From positions 248,001 to 312,000 of the forward strand of contig NZ_BCNB01000002.1 of assembly GCF_001485575.1 (NCBI RefSeq): a stretch of 64,000 nucleotides of DNA, written 5' to 3'. A program made the translations under genes and the position numbers. Below, piece by piece: positions 1 to 9,240 of the stretch. This DNA is from Haloarcula sp. CBA1127 (lineage in GTDB: Archaea; Halobacteriota; Halobacteria; Halobacteriales; Haloarculaceae). Under the pieces are notes generated by a model. It was given only the letters and a program-made list of their open reading frames with translations. It did no database searches and was not told where the DNA came from. Within the stretch, counting starts at the first letter, position 1; each line of letters starts with the position of its first letter.

Positions 1-102
1 AGGTATCGGTACGAGATGACGCAGCGCTAGGTAATCGACTGCAACCATAGTCCTGTTAAAGGTGGACAGTGCTGTGAGCACTGTCGGTAAACCGCTGTTC
101 GT

Positions 103-1107
103 TTACAGTGGGGTGCCACAGCCCGGGCACAGCGGGGGACCGGATTCGGGGAGTGAAAGCCCGCAGTGTGGGCATCCGCCATCGCCTTCCGGCGTCCGGA
201 TTTCTGAGACGATGTCGGCTGTCTGCGTGCGGATTGCATCTCTCGCGGCTATACCCGCGAAGCCCTCAGCAGGTTCTGCCCCGCGATACCGGGAGAGAGC
301 GAACTGGGCTCGCTCTGCAACAAACTCCTCGTCCACGGCGAGCCTTTCGAGGTGTGCTTGCGGGAACGCCTCCATGCTATCAGTGCCGGCAAGCAATCCC
401 AGCGCTTCGGCCGCTCGTCCACGGACGTATCTGCTTTCGTCTTCGAGGCACGAGACAAGTACTTCCTTGGCGTCTGCAAGCCGTTCGGGACACGCAGAAC
501 CGATAACGACGAGTGTTGTGCTCAGGTGATATCGAACTAATTCGCTGTCTGCTTGAAGATGCTCGGCGAGTGAGTCGACTTGATAGCGGAGTCTGTCGGG
601 ACTACCCAGGGCCACATGGACCAGCGCCTTCGCCAATTTCTCTGTTACTTCTGGTTTGTCGAACTCTAGACCGATACGAAGGTCTGCCACGACCGCAGGC
701 GAGACGACGGCGTCGGGATGGTCGACGGCGACGTAGCCCAGCGCCTCTGCACACCGAGCACGAACGTAGTAGAACCCTGACTCATCCGCCAGTCGCTCGG
801 CAAGCGTTGGGACAACCGGAACCACGCTGTCCGGCGCGCCCTCGCTGATCGTGACGACCAATTTCGCTGTCGTGAGCCGTGTTGGCCGCTCGCTGTCCTG
901 TAAAAAATCGGTGAGCGATGGCAGTACGCCGTCGAACAGTTCCGGCTGCTCGTCGGCAGCCGCTTTGAGTGACCGCAAGCACGCCTGTTGGGTAGCCGGT
1001 CCGGCTGTCGAAAGCCGCTCAAGTGCTGCCAGTGCGTCAGCCTCTTTCCCTTGTTCAAGCAATGTTGCAATCTCTGTGTCTGGAGGTCCACTGGGTCGGT
1101 CGTCCAT
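103..1107 (-). CDS. HEAT-repeat protein with C-terminal zinc ribbon
   Basis: The protein has about 334 residues when started at the ATG at 1107; an upstream in-frame ATG at 1140 would add 11 residues unlike the rest. It is almost entirely alpha-helical, with repeated A/L-rich helix pairs typical of HEAT/armadillo solenoids (for example the blocks around 'RCAEALGYVAVDHPDAV' and 'RGRAAEALGLLAG'). The last 25 residues carry two CPxC pairs (CPHC and CPGC), a zinc-ribbon tail. HEAT solenoids serve as protein-protein scaffolds; no enzymatic residues are visible. It is divergent from the lactate-oxidation operon, so a shared role is not implied. The specific function is unknown. Confidence 0.8.
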   Translation of the reverse strand: MDDRPSGPPDTEIATLLEQGKEADALAALERLSTAGPATQQACLRSLKAAADEQPELFDGVLPSLTDFLQDSERPTRLTTAKLVVTISEGAPDSVVPVVPTLAERLADESGFYYVRARCAEALGYVAVDHPDAVVSPAVVADLRIGLEFDKPEVTEKLAKALVHVALGSPDRLRYQVDSLAEHLQADSELVRYHLSTTLVVIGSACPERLADAKEVLVSCLEDESRYVRGRAAEALGLLAGTDSMEAFPQAHLERLAVDEEFVAERAQFALSRYRGAEPAEGFAGIAARDAIRTQTADIVSEIRTPEGDGGCPHCGLSLPESGPPLCPGCGTPL

Positions 1108-1460
1108 CGGTCCGTTGTCGGTGTTTCTTCGAGAACGCACAAAACCTCTTGCCTCTCAGTCATTGCTTGATCTGAAAACAACTGCTTAGCGTTGAATCTG
1201 CGATACCGTGAGTAATGTATCATCTGGTAGTGGATTCTTCATAGGCATATCTATCTGTCGAATATATCGATACGGAATACCAGGATTTGGTTATGTTATG
1301 GGTGCCGCTTCTATGAACACTGATCGTGATGTGCCCAAGTTCACAACATTGCAGTCACTGTAGGCTACCTTCTGAGTCACATTTTAGTATGAACTTGTCG
1401 GACGTCCATTCGTTTCAGACAAAAACTAAATGATGATGTAGGTTTACGGTTCGCGTATAG
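1108..1460. other. Divergent intergenic region, HEAT gene / lut operon
   Basis: This gap of about 350 bases lies between two divergent genes and must hold both promoters. It is AT-richer than its flanks. A TATA-like 'attttagtat' occurs near 1381-1390, but no element sits at a convincing leaderless distance from either start. No coding potential or RNA gene was seen. Confidence 0.4.
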
Positions 1461-1982
1461 ATGGAAAGCAAACGCGCGTCGTTCGAGGGCGCTCTCGAAG
1501 CCTTGGGTGTGACAGTTGCCAGCACTACTGAATCCGAACTCGAAGCCGCTGTCACCGAGGCGGTCACGGAGCCTGCCGTTGGGGTTGCGCCTGATGAGGC
1601 GGTTGCGGACGAGGCGTTTTCGCTCACAGAGACGCCGGTAACAGTTGACCCGACACCGGTCGCGCTTCGAGAGGCGACCACTGGCGTAACCGAGGCCGAA
1701 CTCGGTATCGGCGACTACGGCTCACTTGTCCTCTCGATGACCGATCAGGCCAGCGAACTCGTGAGCCTGTTTGTCGAGCGCCACGTGGCCATTCTTTACG
1801 AGGAAGACATCCAGCCCGATATGGACGCAGCAGTGGCAGAGTTGGACGAGCGGTTCAACGAAACCGGCGGGAGTGCAATTATCGCAACCGGGCCGAGCGC
1901 GACAGCCGATATGGGCGCGCTGGTCAAGGGCGCACACGGACCCAGAGAGGTCCACGTCATCATCGTAGAGGAGGGTGTGTGA
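1461..1982 (+). CDS. lutC: LUD-domain protein, LutC/YkgG type
   Basis: This 173-residue protein matches the small LUD-domain subunit LutC of the LutABC lactate-oxidation complex, which converts L-lactate to pyruvate with iron-sulfur partners in the cytoplasm. The characteristic parts are a central 'GDYGSLVL' segment, a 'HVAILYEEDI' strand and a terminal 'MGALVKGAHGPREVHVI' segment. The stop codon at 1980-1982 overlaps a possible GTG start of the next gene, so the two are translationally coupled. The fused downstream protein supplies the LutB and LutA functions, which supports the assignment. The substrate could be another 2-hydroxy acid such as glycolate. Confidence 0.82.
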   Translation: MESKRASFEGALEALGVTVASTTESELEAAVTEAVTEPAVGVAPDEAVADEAFSLTETPVTVDPTPVALREATTGVTEAELGIGDYGSLVLSMTDQASELVSLFVERHVAILYEEDIQPDMDAAVAELDERFNETGGSAIIATGPSATADMGALVKGAHGPREVHVIIVEEGV

Positions 1983-1984
1983 CG

Positions 1985-4165
1985 ATGGCAACCGCAGACG
2001 AAATCCGCGAGCTGATGCGGACCGAGGGTGCGGCAGTCGCGGAGAACACGCAGGGGTTCAACACGGGGCGTTACGACTCTGTCGCGGATTTAGAGGACTA
2101 CGAGGAACTCAAGCGAGCGGCCCGGAGTATCAAGGAGGACGCCATCGAGGACCTTCCAGATCTCCTCGACCAACTGACGGAGACTGTCGAAGCGAACGGG
2201 GGAACGGTGTACATCGCCGACGACGCCGCCGACGCAAACGACTACATCCGCGACGTCGTCGACGAGCGAGCGGCTGACCGGGTCGTCAAGAGCAAGTCGA
2301 TGACCAGCGAGGAGATCGAAGTCAACGAAGCGCTCGAAGCGGACGGCGTGGACGTAGTGGAGACGGATCTGGGCGAATGGGTGTTGCAGATCGCCGACGA
2401 AGCCCCCTCCCACATCGTTGCCCCCGCGATTCACAAGTCACGCGAGAGTATCGCGGAGCTGTTCAACGAACAGTTCGACCCCGATGAGCCACTGGAGACG
2501 GCCGAGGAACTGACCCATTTCGCTCGCGAGAAACTCGGTGAGCAGATCGTCGACGCGGAAGTCGGCATTACCGGTGCGAACTTCATCGCGGCCGATACCG
2601 GAACGATGGCGCTGGTCACCAGCGAGGGCAACGCCCGCAAAACGGTGGCTGCGACGGACACGCACGTCGCCGTCGCTGGCGTCGAAAAAGTCATTCCGAC
2701 AGTCGCAGACCTCCATCCGTTCATCGAACTCATCGGTCGGTCGGGCACCGGGCAGGACATTACATCGTACGTCTCGCTGCTGACTCCTCCGGTTGACACG
2801 CCGGTCGTCGATTTCACCGACGACGAAACACCATTGTCGGAATTTGATTCCGACCGCGATTTCCATCTTGTGTTGATCGACAACGGCCGACTGGAGATGC
2901 GAGACGACGAGCAGCTTCGGGAGACGCTGTACTGCATCCGATGTTCCGCCTGTTCGAACTCGTGTGCGAACTTCCAGAGCGTCGGTGGCCACGCCTTCGG
3001 CGGGGAGACGTATTCGGGTGGCATTGCGACGGGCTGGGAGGCCGGCATCGAAGGGGTAGACGTGGCCGAGGAGTTCAACGACCTCTGTACCGGGTGTACG
3101 CGGTGTGTGAACGCCTGCCCGGTCGGTATCGACATCCCCTGGATCAACACCGTCGTCCGGGACCGAATCAACCGCGACAAGGACGCCCCCGGAGAGTGGC
3201 TCGTCGACGGACTCACGCCCGACGAGGAGGACGACGGTGCGCCACTGCAAAAGCGCTTCTTCGGCAACTTCGAGACCGTCGCAAAACTCGGCAGCGCCAC
3301 CGCACCGGTGTCGAACTGGCTCGCCGGGACGACGCTCTCCCGCCGAGCTATGGACCGGATTCTGGGCATCGACCCGCGTCGGGACCTCCCGACGTTCGAG
3401 CGGGAGACGCTCGTCGACTGGGCCGCTTCCCGCGACTCGCAGGTGGCCAAACCCGAACGCCGAGCGGTACTGTATCCGGACCTGTACACGAACCACGTGC
3501 AGGTCGAGCGCGGCAAAGCCGCTGTGAAGGTACTCGAATCGCTGGGTGTCGACGTGGTTGTTCCACCGGCACCATCCAGCGGCCGCGCGCCGCTATCCCA
3601 GGGGATGATCGCGACGGCGACCGACCATGCGGAACGAGTCACGGAGACGCTCGGCCCCCACATTGAAGACGGTCGCGACGTGGTCGTTATTGAACCGAGC
3701 GACCACGCGATGTTCACGCGCGAGTACGAGCGGCTCATCGACGAGGCGGCGTTCACCAGCATCGCGGAAAACAGCTACGAGGTGTTCGAATACGTGTTCG
3801 GGCTGCTCGACAACGGGGCGTCCGTCGAGTCACTCTCGACAGCCACCGGCGCTGAAATCGCGTACCACAGCCACTGCCAGCAGCGGACCCTCGGGCTCGA
3901 AGCCCACACTGTCGCTGTCCTCGAAGACTGTGGCTACGACGTGGTCACGTCCGACGTGGAGTGTTGCGGCATGGCCGGGAGCTTCGGGTACAAGTCCGAT
4001 TACTACGAGTTGAGCATGGACGTCGGCGACCGACTCCGGACGCAGTTGCGCGACGACGGTGTCCAGGACCGGCCCGTGGTCGCCAGCGGGACTTCCTGTC
4101 TGGAGCAGATCGACGCCCTGCTGGAACGACAGCCACGTCATCCGATCGAGCTACTGGCGACGTAA
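1985..4165 (+). CDS. lutB: Fused LutB-LutA-like protein (LUD, 4Fe-4S ferredoxin and CCG domains)
   Basis: The protein has 726 residues from the ATG at 1985 (a GTG at 1979 is also possible). An N-terminal LUD domain (about 60-300) precedes a two-cluster ferredoxin domain: C317-C320-C323-C327 ('CIRCSACSNSC') and C368-C371-C374-C378 ('CTGCTRCVNACP'). A C-terminal heterodisulfide-reductase-like CCG region (about 470-726) follows. LutB and LutA are usually separate proteins, so this is a fusion. The second CCG motif is intact (C631, C660-C661, C705). The first is not: the expected CCG reads S531-S532-G, and the usual EPSC reads EPSD. Only one non-cubane cluster is therefore likely. Predicted role: electron transfer and catalysis in lactate, or similar hydroxy-acid, oxidation together with LutC. 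Confidence 0.85.
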   Translation: MATADEIRELMRTEGAAVAENTQGFNTGRYDSVADLEDYEELKRAARSIKEDAIEDLPDLLDQLTETVEANGGTVYIADDAADANDYIRDVVDERAADRVVKSKSMTSEEIEVNEALEADGVDVVETDLGEWVLQIADEAPSHIVAPAIHKSRESIAELFNEQFDPDEPLETAEELTHFAREKLGEQIVDAEVGITGANFIAADTGTMALVTSEGNARKTVAATDTHVAVAGVEKVIPTVADLHPFIELIGRSGTGQDITSYVSLLTPPVDTPVVDFTDDETPLSEFDSDRDFHLVLIDNGRLEMRDDEQLRETLYCIRCSACSNSCANFQSVGGHAFGGETYSGGIATGWEAGIEGVDVAEEFNDLCTGCTRCVNACPVGIDIPWINTVVRDRINRDKDAPGEWLVDGLTPDEEDDGAPLQKRFFGNFETVAKLGSATAPVSNWLAGTTLSRRAMDRILGIDPRRDLPTFERETLVDWAASRDSQVAKPERRAVLYPDLYTNHVQVERGKAAVKVLESLGVDVVVPPAPSSGRAPLSQGMIATATDHAERVTETLGPHIEDGRDVVVIEPSDHAMFTREYERLIDEAAFTSIAENSYEVFEYVFGLLDNGASVESLSTATGAEIAYHSHCQQRTLGLEAHTVAVLEDCGYDVVTSDVECCGMAGSFGYKSDYYELSMDVGDRLRTQLRDDGVQDRPVVASGTSCLEQIDALLERQPRHPIELLAT

Positions 4166-4370
4166 CGACCGCTTCGGCTTGCAATTTGCGTGCGCACGGG
4201 ACCCATCATACCTAACGCATGTACGCCCGTTATTTATCGGTCTTTATATCCTTCCGTGTGTCGGGTGTGTGTCGCTTAGACTTCGCGGTCTGAGACACCG
4301 CGTGAGTGTCGCGACGACGCACTATAGTCTGTCAGGTCCGCGCTCTGCAGTACAGCTCCGATATCGACAG

Positions 4371-5720
4371 CTACTCCCGGAGCGTCGGTGCGACGAGCTG
4401 TCCGTTATCAAACTCGACCGGCGACGGCGCTTCGACCACACGGAGGTCGTCGCGTTCGCGTGCGGCCTCGACCAGCGCCGGCGAAGCGTAGAGCTGGTGG
4501 AGATGCATCGTGTCGGCTGCACGGAGCATGCGAACGGTGTCGGTATCGACGACCCCTATCGTCGACAGCGCGGCGACGATGCCGGCACGGTCGGTTTCGA
4601 CCACTGGCGGTAGTTTCACCCCGCGAATCGTGCTTGCGGTGAGCGCATTGATAAGCGACGTTCGCGCGTCAAGTTCTGCGACGACATCCTCGTGGACGAC
4701 ATCGGCGGAGCCGACGCCCATCGCGTTCCCGTGGGTCTTCTCTGTCAGCCCGCGTGTGAAGATGCGCTTGATGTCCGGTGTCTCTGGGGCCGGCTCGTTT
4801 ATCGAGAACGGTCGGCGACCGATGACGTTGGTATCGAGTCCCTGGCCGCTGATCTCCTTCCCCTGGCGGTCGAATATCACGAGATCGAGATCGTCGAACG
4901 GGAGCTTCGGCATCAGTTCGTAGGCGGTCTCTAACAGTTCCGCCTCGCGGTCGAGGAAGCCACTCGGCGGCACGCCCTCTATCAGCGTCGTCTCGTCATG
5001 CTGGTCCTCGACGATTGCGACGCCGCCGACAATCGGCAACTCGTCGAGCAACTGCCCGGTGATCTCTGGAATCATCCGCCGGAACGACCAGTCGACGGCC
5101 CACTTGTGCGCGATCTGTGCGCCGCGTTGCTTGCCCATGCCGATGACGAGCATCTTTGAGAGCCCACTCTCGACTGGCCCGTCGAAGTCCGTGTGCGGCT
5201 TGACGCGGTTGATAGGGATGATTGCATCAGCCGCCACCGCGTTGTCGTCGGCGACGACGGGCACGTCCCGGTCGGGTGTTCGTCCGACCTCGACCACGTC
5301 CATCGTCGACCGGATTTCACAGCCGATAGCCGACTCGGTCACGCCCAGTTCGTTCAGCATCGTTCGCTGGCCCTCGCCAGTAGCCCCACCGTGGCTTCCC
5401 ATCGCCGGGAAGACGAATGGCTCGTAGCCGGCGTCGGAAACCGCGTCGACGACACCGGCGACAATAGTGGGCAGGTTCGCGATACCACGGCTGCCGACGC
5501 CCAGTGCGACTTTGCCGCCTTCTGACACGTCGGCAAAAGACAGGGATTCGACCGCCCGGGCCGCGTGTGTTGCGACGTCGTCCGGCGCTATCGGGTCCGT
5601 TTCCCAGTTCTGTTCGATGACGCCGAGTTCGGGGAGCGGCGGGTCGCCACAGGCATCGATGATTGTTTCTTCTGGGACGGAGAGGGCGTCCGCCGCGATC
5701 TGTTGATCGGGTGTGTTCAT
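4371..5720 (-). CDS. LarA-like (DUF2088) hydroxy-acid isomerase/racemase homologue
   Basis: Starting at the ATG at 5720 gives 449 residues; the open frame runs further upstream but that part is non-homologous in character. It carries the lactate-racemase-family pattern 'GVGSRGI' (75-81), 'PAMGSHGGATGEGQ' with H110, 'VKPHTDFDGP' with H176, 'GLSKMLVIGMGKQRGA' with K189, and 'AQIAHKW' with H205. Their spacing mirrors LarA H108, H174, K184 (the lysine carrying the nickel-pincer cofactor) and H200, so a nickel-pincer isomerase of a 2-hydroxy acid is plausible. Characterised LarA homologues act on many substrates and the exact one here cannot be read off. It is convergent with the lut operon and upstream of glycerate kinase. 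No LarB, LarC or LarE cofactor genes are in the window. Confidence 0.72.
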   Translation of the reverse strand: MNTPDQQIAADALSVPEETIIDACGDPPLPELGVIEQNWETDPIAPDDVATHAARAVESLSFADVSEGGKVALGVGSRGIANLPTIVAGVVDAVSDAGYEPFVFPAMGSHGGATGEGQRTMLNELGVTESAIGCEIRSTMDVVEVGRTPDRDVPVVADDNAVAADAIIPINRVKPHTDFDGPVESGLSKMLVIGMGKQRGAQIAHKWAVDWSFRRMIPEITGQLLDELPIVGGVAIVEDQHDETTLIEGVPPSGFLDREAELLETAYELMPKLPFDDLDLVIFDRQGKEISGQGLDTNVIGRRPFSINEPAPETPDIKRIFTRGLTEKTHGNAMGVGSADVVHEDVVAELDARTSLINALTASTIRGVKLPPVVETDRAGIVAALSTIGVVDTDTVRMLRAADTMHLHQLYASPALVEAARERDDLRVVEAPSPVEFDNGQLVAPTLRE

Positions 5721-5844
5721 ACCCGGCCTATCAGCCTGTCCGTTGATAAACGTGAGCCACGGAGCGAACGGTACTGCCCTTCCATCGTGATGCGCAGTCC
5801 GGTAGTACCACTCGAAAATAGCCACCGTGTCTCGGGGGGCGGCA

Positions 5845-7179
5845 CTACTCGTTCGGATCTGGGATAACGAGCACAGCCACGTCGTTGACGTTCGTCCCGG
5901 TCGGCCCAGTCTCGACTGTCGCCTCGATTTGAGAGAGGTACGAGCCGGCGTCGTTTGCAAGCAGCGCATCGCGGGCTCGTTTGCGGTCGTCGATGATGCT
6001 CGCATCAGCGATAGCCCCGGCTGCGTCGGAGCTCCCGTCTTCCCCGTCAGTGTCGACGGCGGCGATGACCGCGTCCCCGTCGTGGTCCAGTGCGCCGGAG
6101 AGGACGAACTCCTGATTGGGGCCGCCCTGTCCACCGTCTCCGGTCACGGTCACAGTCGTTTCGCCGCCGGCGAGGAGGACGGCCGGCGGCTCGACCGGTG
6201 TTCCCGTCGCCGTGGCTTCTTCGACGATAGCGACGAGCGGTTTCGCCACCTCACGGGCCTCGCCGCGCAGGCGAGACGTGAGCACGAGCGGTTCATACCC
6301 GGCCTCCCGTGCGACGGCAGCGGCGGCGTCAAGCGCGGTTGCGTTGTCCCCGATGAGGTGGTTCGTAACACGGTCAAAGACCGAATCATCGGGAAACGGT
6401 GTCTCCGATATTCGGCCGTTTTGTCCGACTTCGAGGTGGTCTCGAACGGCCGGCGGTGGAGTGACGTTGTACTGAGAAAACACGTCAAGGGCGTCCTCGT
6501 AGGTGGTCTCATCCGGAACTGAAGGCCCGCTACCGATGGTCGAGAGGTCGTTCCCGACAACGTCGCTGATCAGTAGCCCGGCGACAGTGGCGGGAGCCGC
6601 ACGCCGTGCTATCTGCCCCCCTTTCAGGTCAGAAAGGTGCTTCCGGACTGCGTTGATTTCTTCAATCGGGACGCCGCCACTCAGGAGTCTGTCGGTCGTC
6701 GTCTGGAGGTCGTCCAGTGTCAGGTCCCCGGCCGGAGCCGACAGAAGCGCACTGGCTCCGCCGGTCAGGACAAACAGAACAAGTGTGTCTTCGTCGGCTT
6801 CGTCGACTCTTTCCAGTATATCGGTCGTCGCTTCGACGTTCCGGTTCGACGGTAGCGGGTGATCTCCGACGGAACTCCGGACAGTTTCAGTGTCGACAGC
6901 CTGCTTGACGACGATGTGACCGCCACTGAGGGAGTCGCTGAGAATGGATTCGAGCGCACGGGTCACGCCGCCCGTGGCTTTCCCGCCGCCGACAAGGACG
7001 ACATCGGTGTAGTTACCGAGGTCGTACGTTGTCTCACCGACTGTCAGCGTCTCACCGTCGCGGCTGACGACCGACCTAGTGGCTACTTCTGGCGCAGCCG
7101 CGGCCACGGCGGCCTCGATACAATCGAGTGCCACCTCGCGTATAGCGTTGGCAGCCAGTGCGGCCCGGTTCTGAATCAT
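5845..7179 (-). CDS. Glycerate 2-kinase, MOFRL family
   Basis: The protein has 444 residues from the ATG at 7179. It matches the GckA/TtuD-type glycerate 2-kinases, which phosphorylate D-glycerate to 2-phosphoglycerate. Family signatures are 'VVLVGGGKATGGVTRALE' near the N-terminus, 'VLTGGASALLSAP', 'GNDLSTIGSGPSVPD', and the MOFRL block 'GGQGGPNQEFVLSGAL' followed by 'VDTDGEDGSSDAAGA'. Length is normal. It lies 124 bp upstream of, and in the same direction as, the LarA-like gene, so the two may share an mRNA. Together with the Lut genes it suggests three-carbon hydroxy-acid use, glycerate entering glycolysis at 2-phosphoglycerate. Confidence 0.88.
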   Translation of the reverse strand: MIQNRAALAANAIREVALDCIEAAVAAAAPEVATRSVVSRDGETLTVGETTYDLGNYTDVVLVGGGKATGGVTRALESILSDSLSGGHIVVKQAVDTETVRSSVGDHPLPSNRNVEATTDILERVDEADEDTLVLFVLTGGASALLSAPAGDLTLDDLQTTTDRLLSGGVPIEEINAVRKHLSDLKGGQIARRAAPATVAGLLISDVVGNDLSTIGSGPSVPDETTYEDALDVFSQYNVTPPPAVRDHLEVGQNGRISETPFPDDSVFDRVTNHLIGDNATALDAAAAVAREAGYEPLVLTSRLRGEAREVAKPLVAIVEEATATGTPVEPPAVLLAGGETTVTVTGDGGQGGPNQEFVLSGALDHDGDAVIAAVDTDGEDGSSDAAGAIADASIIDDRKRARDALLANDAGSYLSQIEATVETGPTGTNVNDVAVLVIPDPNE

Positions 7180-7961
7180 ACAATTGCTTCCATCCGAATC
7201 GGTAAAAATCCCCTCAGTACAGGAGTCAGCGAGCACTGTCTGCTGTCATAATATATCAGCCCTGCCGATAGGGTGATACTGACAGTGGGTCACTGGAAAG
7301 GCGAGTGACCGGCAATATTGGCCACAACGCGTGTCAATGCACCGAGCCAGTTACCGTCTGACGTGTCCAGAAGTAGCCCTGTCTCAAACATGGAGACGAA
7401 TGCGCGGTGATACTATCACACACCCGACAACAGTGTTCGATAAGGAGGTTAAACATCTACTATTTAAAACCGGCTCGATATACCTCAGCCCTGCTGGAAA
7501 CATCGTCCGAGGATATTCCCGAGTCAGGGTACTTGTAAACGAGCGGATTGCACCGGTCAGAGCTGGGTAGAGGGCAAGAAATAGAGAATTCTTATATTCG
7601 AAATCTGATATTTTCTCCATCAATATGGTCTGTGGCGGGTTTCCTGTTACGGCCAGCGTCCGATGCACCTCCGTTCTCATCGTGTCGGTATCCACCTTTC
7701 AACTCTTCTGGCTGTTCCAATCGCCAACTCTCAGTGTATTAACTTGGGCTGGTTGAGCAAGCCAAATGTTTTCGATCAGGACCAGTGGTAGATGTTGTCT
7801 TATTTCATTACGTATGGATTATCTGAGTCCTTCATATGGACATCACTGAATCGATGAAGCAACCAAGTATCTGCCTCTTTAATATTGAGATCAAATAACC
7901 GGTCTGAATGTGGATATCTTACTATATTTGTACATATCACTCGATCACTAACCGGCGGCGT
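7180..7961. other. AT-rich gap at the left edge of the polysaccharide island
   Basis: About 780 bases hold no convincing gene. Base composition drops here relative to the genes on the left. On the minus strand, 7800-7961 is open for 53 codons in the same frame as the preceding epimerase stop and reads like protein ('DLNIKEADTWLLHRFSDV'), but it lacks a good start. Two further short coding-like stretches in other minus frames follow (about 7600-7800). This looks like decayed coding sequence, though chance cannot be excluded. Confidence 0.4.
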
Positions 7962-8885
7962 TTATTCCCCTTCAGCACTGAGCGTCAGTTCAAGCCCCCT
8001 TTCGAGCGACACTGTTGGTTCATATCCAAGCAGTGTGCGTGCGTCACTGAGATCTGCTTCGCTCTCCCTGATGTCCTCCGTACGTTCGGGGACGTGATTT
8101 ATTGCTACATCCGTACCGACGACATCACGGACGGTTTCGGCGAGTTCGTTGATAGTGATACTTCGTCCAGTTCCGACGTTGAACGGCCTGCCGATAGCAT
8201 CCGTTGTAGCTGCAAGCAGGTTTGCACGTACGACATCATCGACGTGGACGAAATCTCGCGTCTGTTCCCCGTCACCCTCGACTGTGAGCGGGTTGCTTGC
8301 CTGCGCCTGACGAATGAAGGTGCCGATGACACCGGCGTACTCCCCGTCAAGCCCACGCGGCCCATAGACGTTGAAGTATCGTAACGGAACTGTCGGCAGG
8401 CCGTACCGTTCTGTGTAAAACTGCGCATACTGTTCACCGAGATGCTTCTCGATTCCATATGGAGTGCGTGGATCGGCCGGCTCCTCTTCTCTAATCGGGA
8501 CTGTCTCGGGATTGCCGTAGACGGCGGCACTGGAGGCGAGTACGACCCGTGCATCCTGCCGTCGAGCGCAATCGAGAACGGTGACAGTTGCCGACCCGTT
8601 GACTTCGTGACAGTCGACCGGCTCCTCGATTGACTCGGGGACACTGACCATCGCGGCCTCATGAAAAACTATGTCGACGTCGTCCATCGCTTCGCTGACT
8701 GTTTCCTTATTTCGTATGTCTCCCTCAATGACAGTCACATCCTCCGGGAGGTTTGCTCGCCGTCCCGTCGAGAAGTCATCAAGGACTCGAACATCGTTCT
8801 CTACCGCTAACGTTGATGTTAGATGGCTTCCAATGAACCCACCTCCCCCGGTAACTAGCACCCGACAATTGCTGACCTCATTCAT
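7962..8885 (-). CDS. NAD-dependent nucleotide-sugar epimerase/dehydratase (GalE-like)
   Basis: This short-chain dehydrogenase of the extended type has about 307 residues from the ATG at 8885 (an upstream ATG at 8915 adds 10). The Rossmann motif 'VLVTGGGGFIGSH' is at the N-terminus. The catalytic region has 'LASSAAVYGNP' and 'YGIEKHLGEQYA', giving the YxxxK pair, followed by 'LRYFNVYGPRG'. It most resembles UDP-glucose/UDP-GlcNAc 4-epimerases, which invert C4 of UDP-sugars in the cytoplasm. Its place at the left end of a glycosyltransferase cluster supports precursor supply for a surface polysaccharide. A dehydratase role cannot be excluded. Confidence 0.85.
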   Translation of the reverse strand: MNEVSNCRVLVTGGGGFIGSHLTSTLAVENDVRVLDDFSTGRRANLPEDVTVIEGDIRNKETVSEAMDDVDIVFHEAAMVSVPESIEEPVDCHEVNGSATVTVLDCARRQDARVVLASSAAVYGNPETVPIREEEPADPRTPYGIEKHLGEQYAQFYTERYGLPTVPLRYFNVYGPRGLDGEYAGVIGTFIRQAQASNPLTVEGDGEQTRDFVHVDDVVRANLLAATTDAIGRPFNVGTGRSITINELAETVRDVVGTDVAINHVPERTEDIRESEADLSDARTLLGYEPTVSLERGLELTLSAEGE

Positions 8886-9240
8886 CGATATGTCATTCGA
8901 AGACGCGGTTTTCATGTTTTAAGTTATTCGTAGACATACGTCTCGTTTCTCGAGCGAGTCATCTCGGTCTCGTAGAGGCTGGGCCGAACTAAACCCATTT
9001 GAGACCGTAGCAGCTATGCGTTGTATCCCCACGTCAGACTATACTTTGTTACCTGCTTTTTGCGGATAATACAGGATTGGGGCGATCTCGGAAAGCTGGG
9101 AATAACAATGTGATAACTCGTTCACAGCAGAGCACAACGGGGTCCACTACTCGCTACAATGACACCACTATACGTACCGGAGCGTGTGGACGACCACACT
9201 GAACGACCGCCATCGAGAGCGGTTCCGGAGTGGGACTGAG
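8886..9240. other. Divergent intergenic region, epimerase / GT2
   Basis: This gap of about 350 bases contains the promoters for the divergent epimerase and glycosyltransferase genes. It is AT-rich in places (around 9040-9120). A GTG-started extension of the glycosyltransferase frame to 9184 exists, but the ATG at 9241 is preferred. Nothing else was recognised. Confidence 0.35.

Noticed and set aside
2431-3762. Open frame of 443 codons on the minus strand
   Set aside because: Antisense to the LutAB-type gene; Ser/Arg-rich composition typical of shadow frames in GC-rich DNA.
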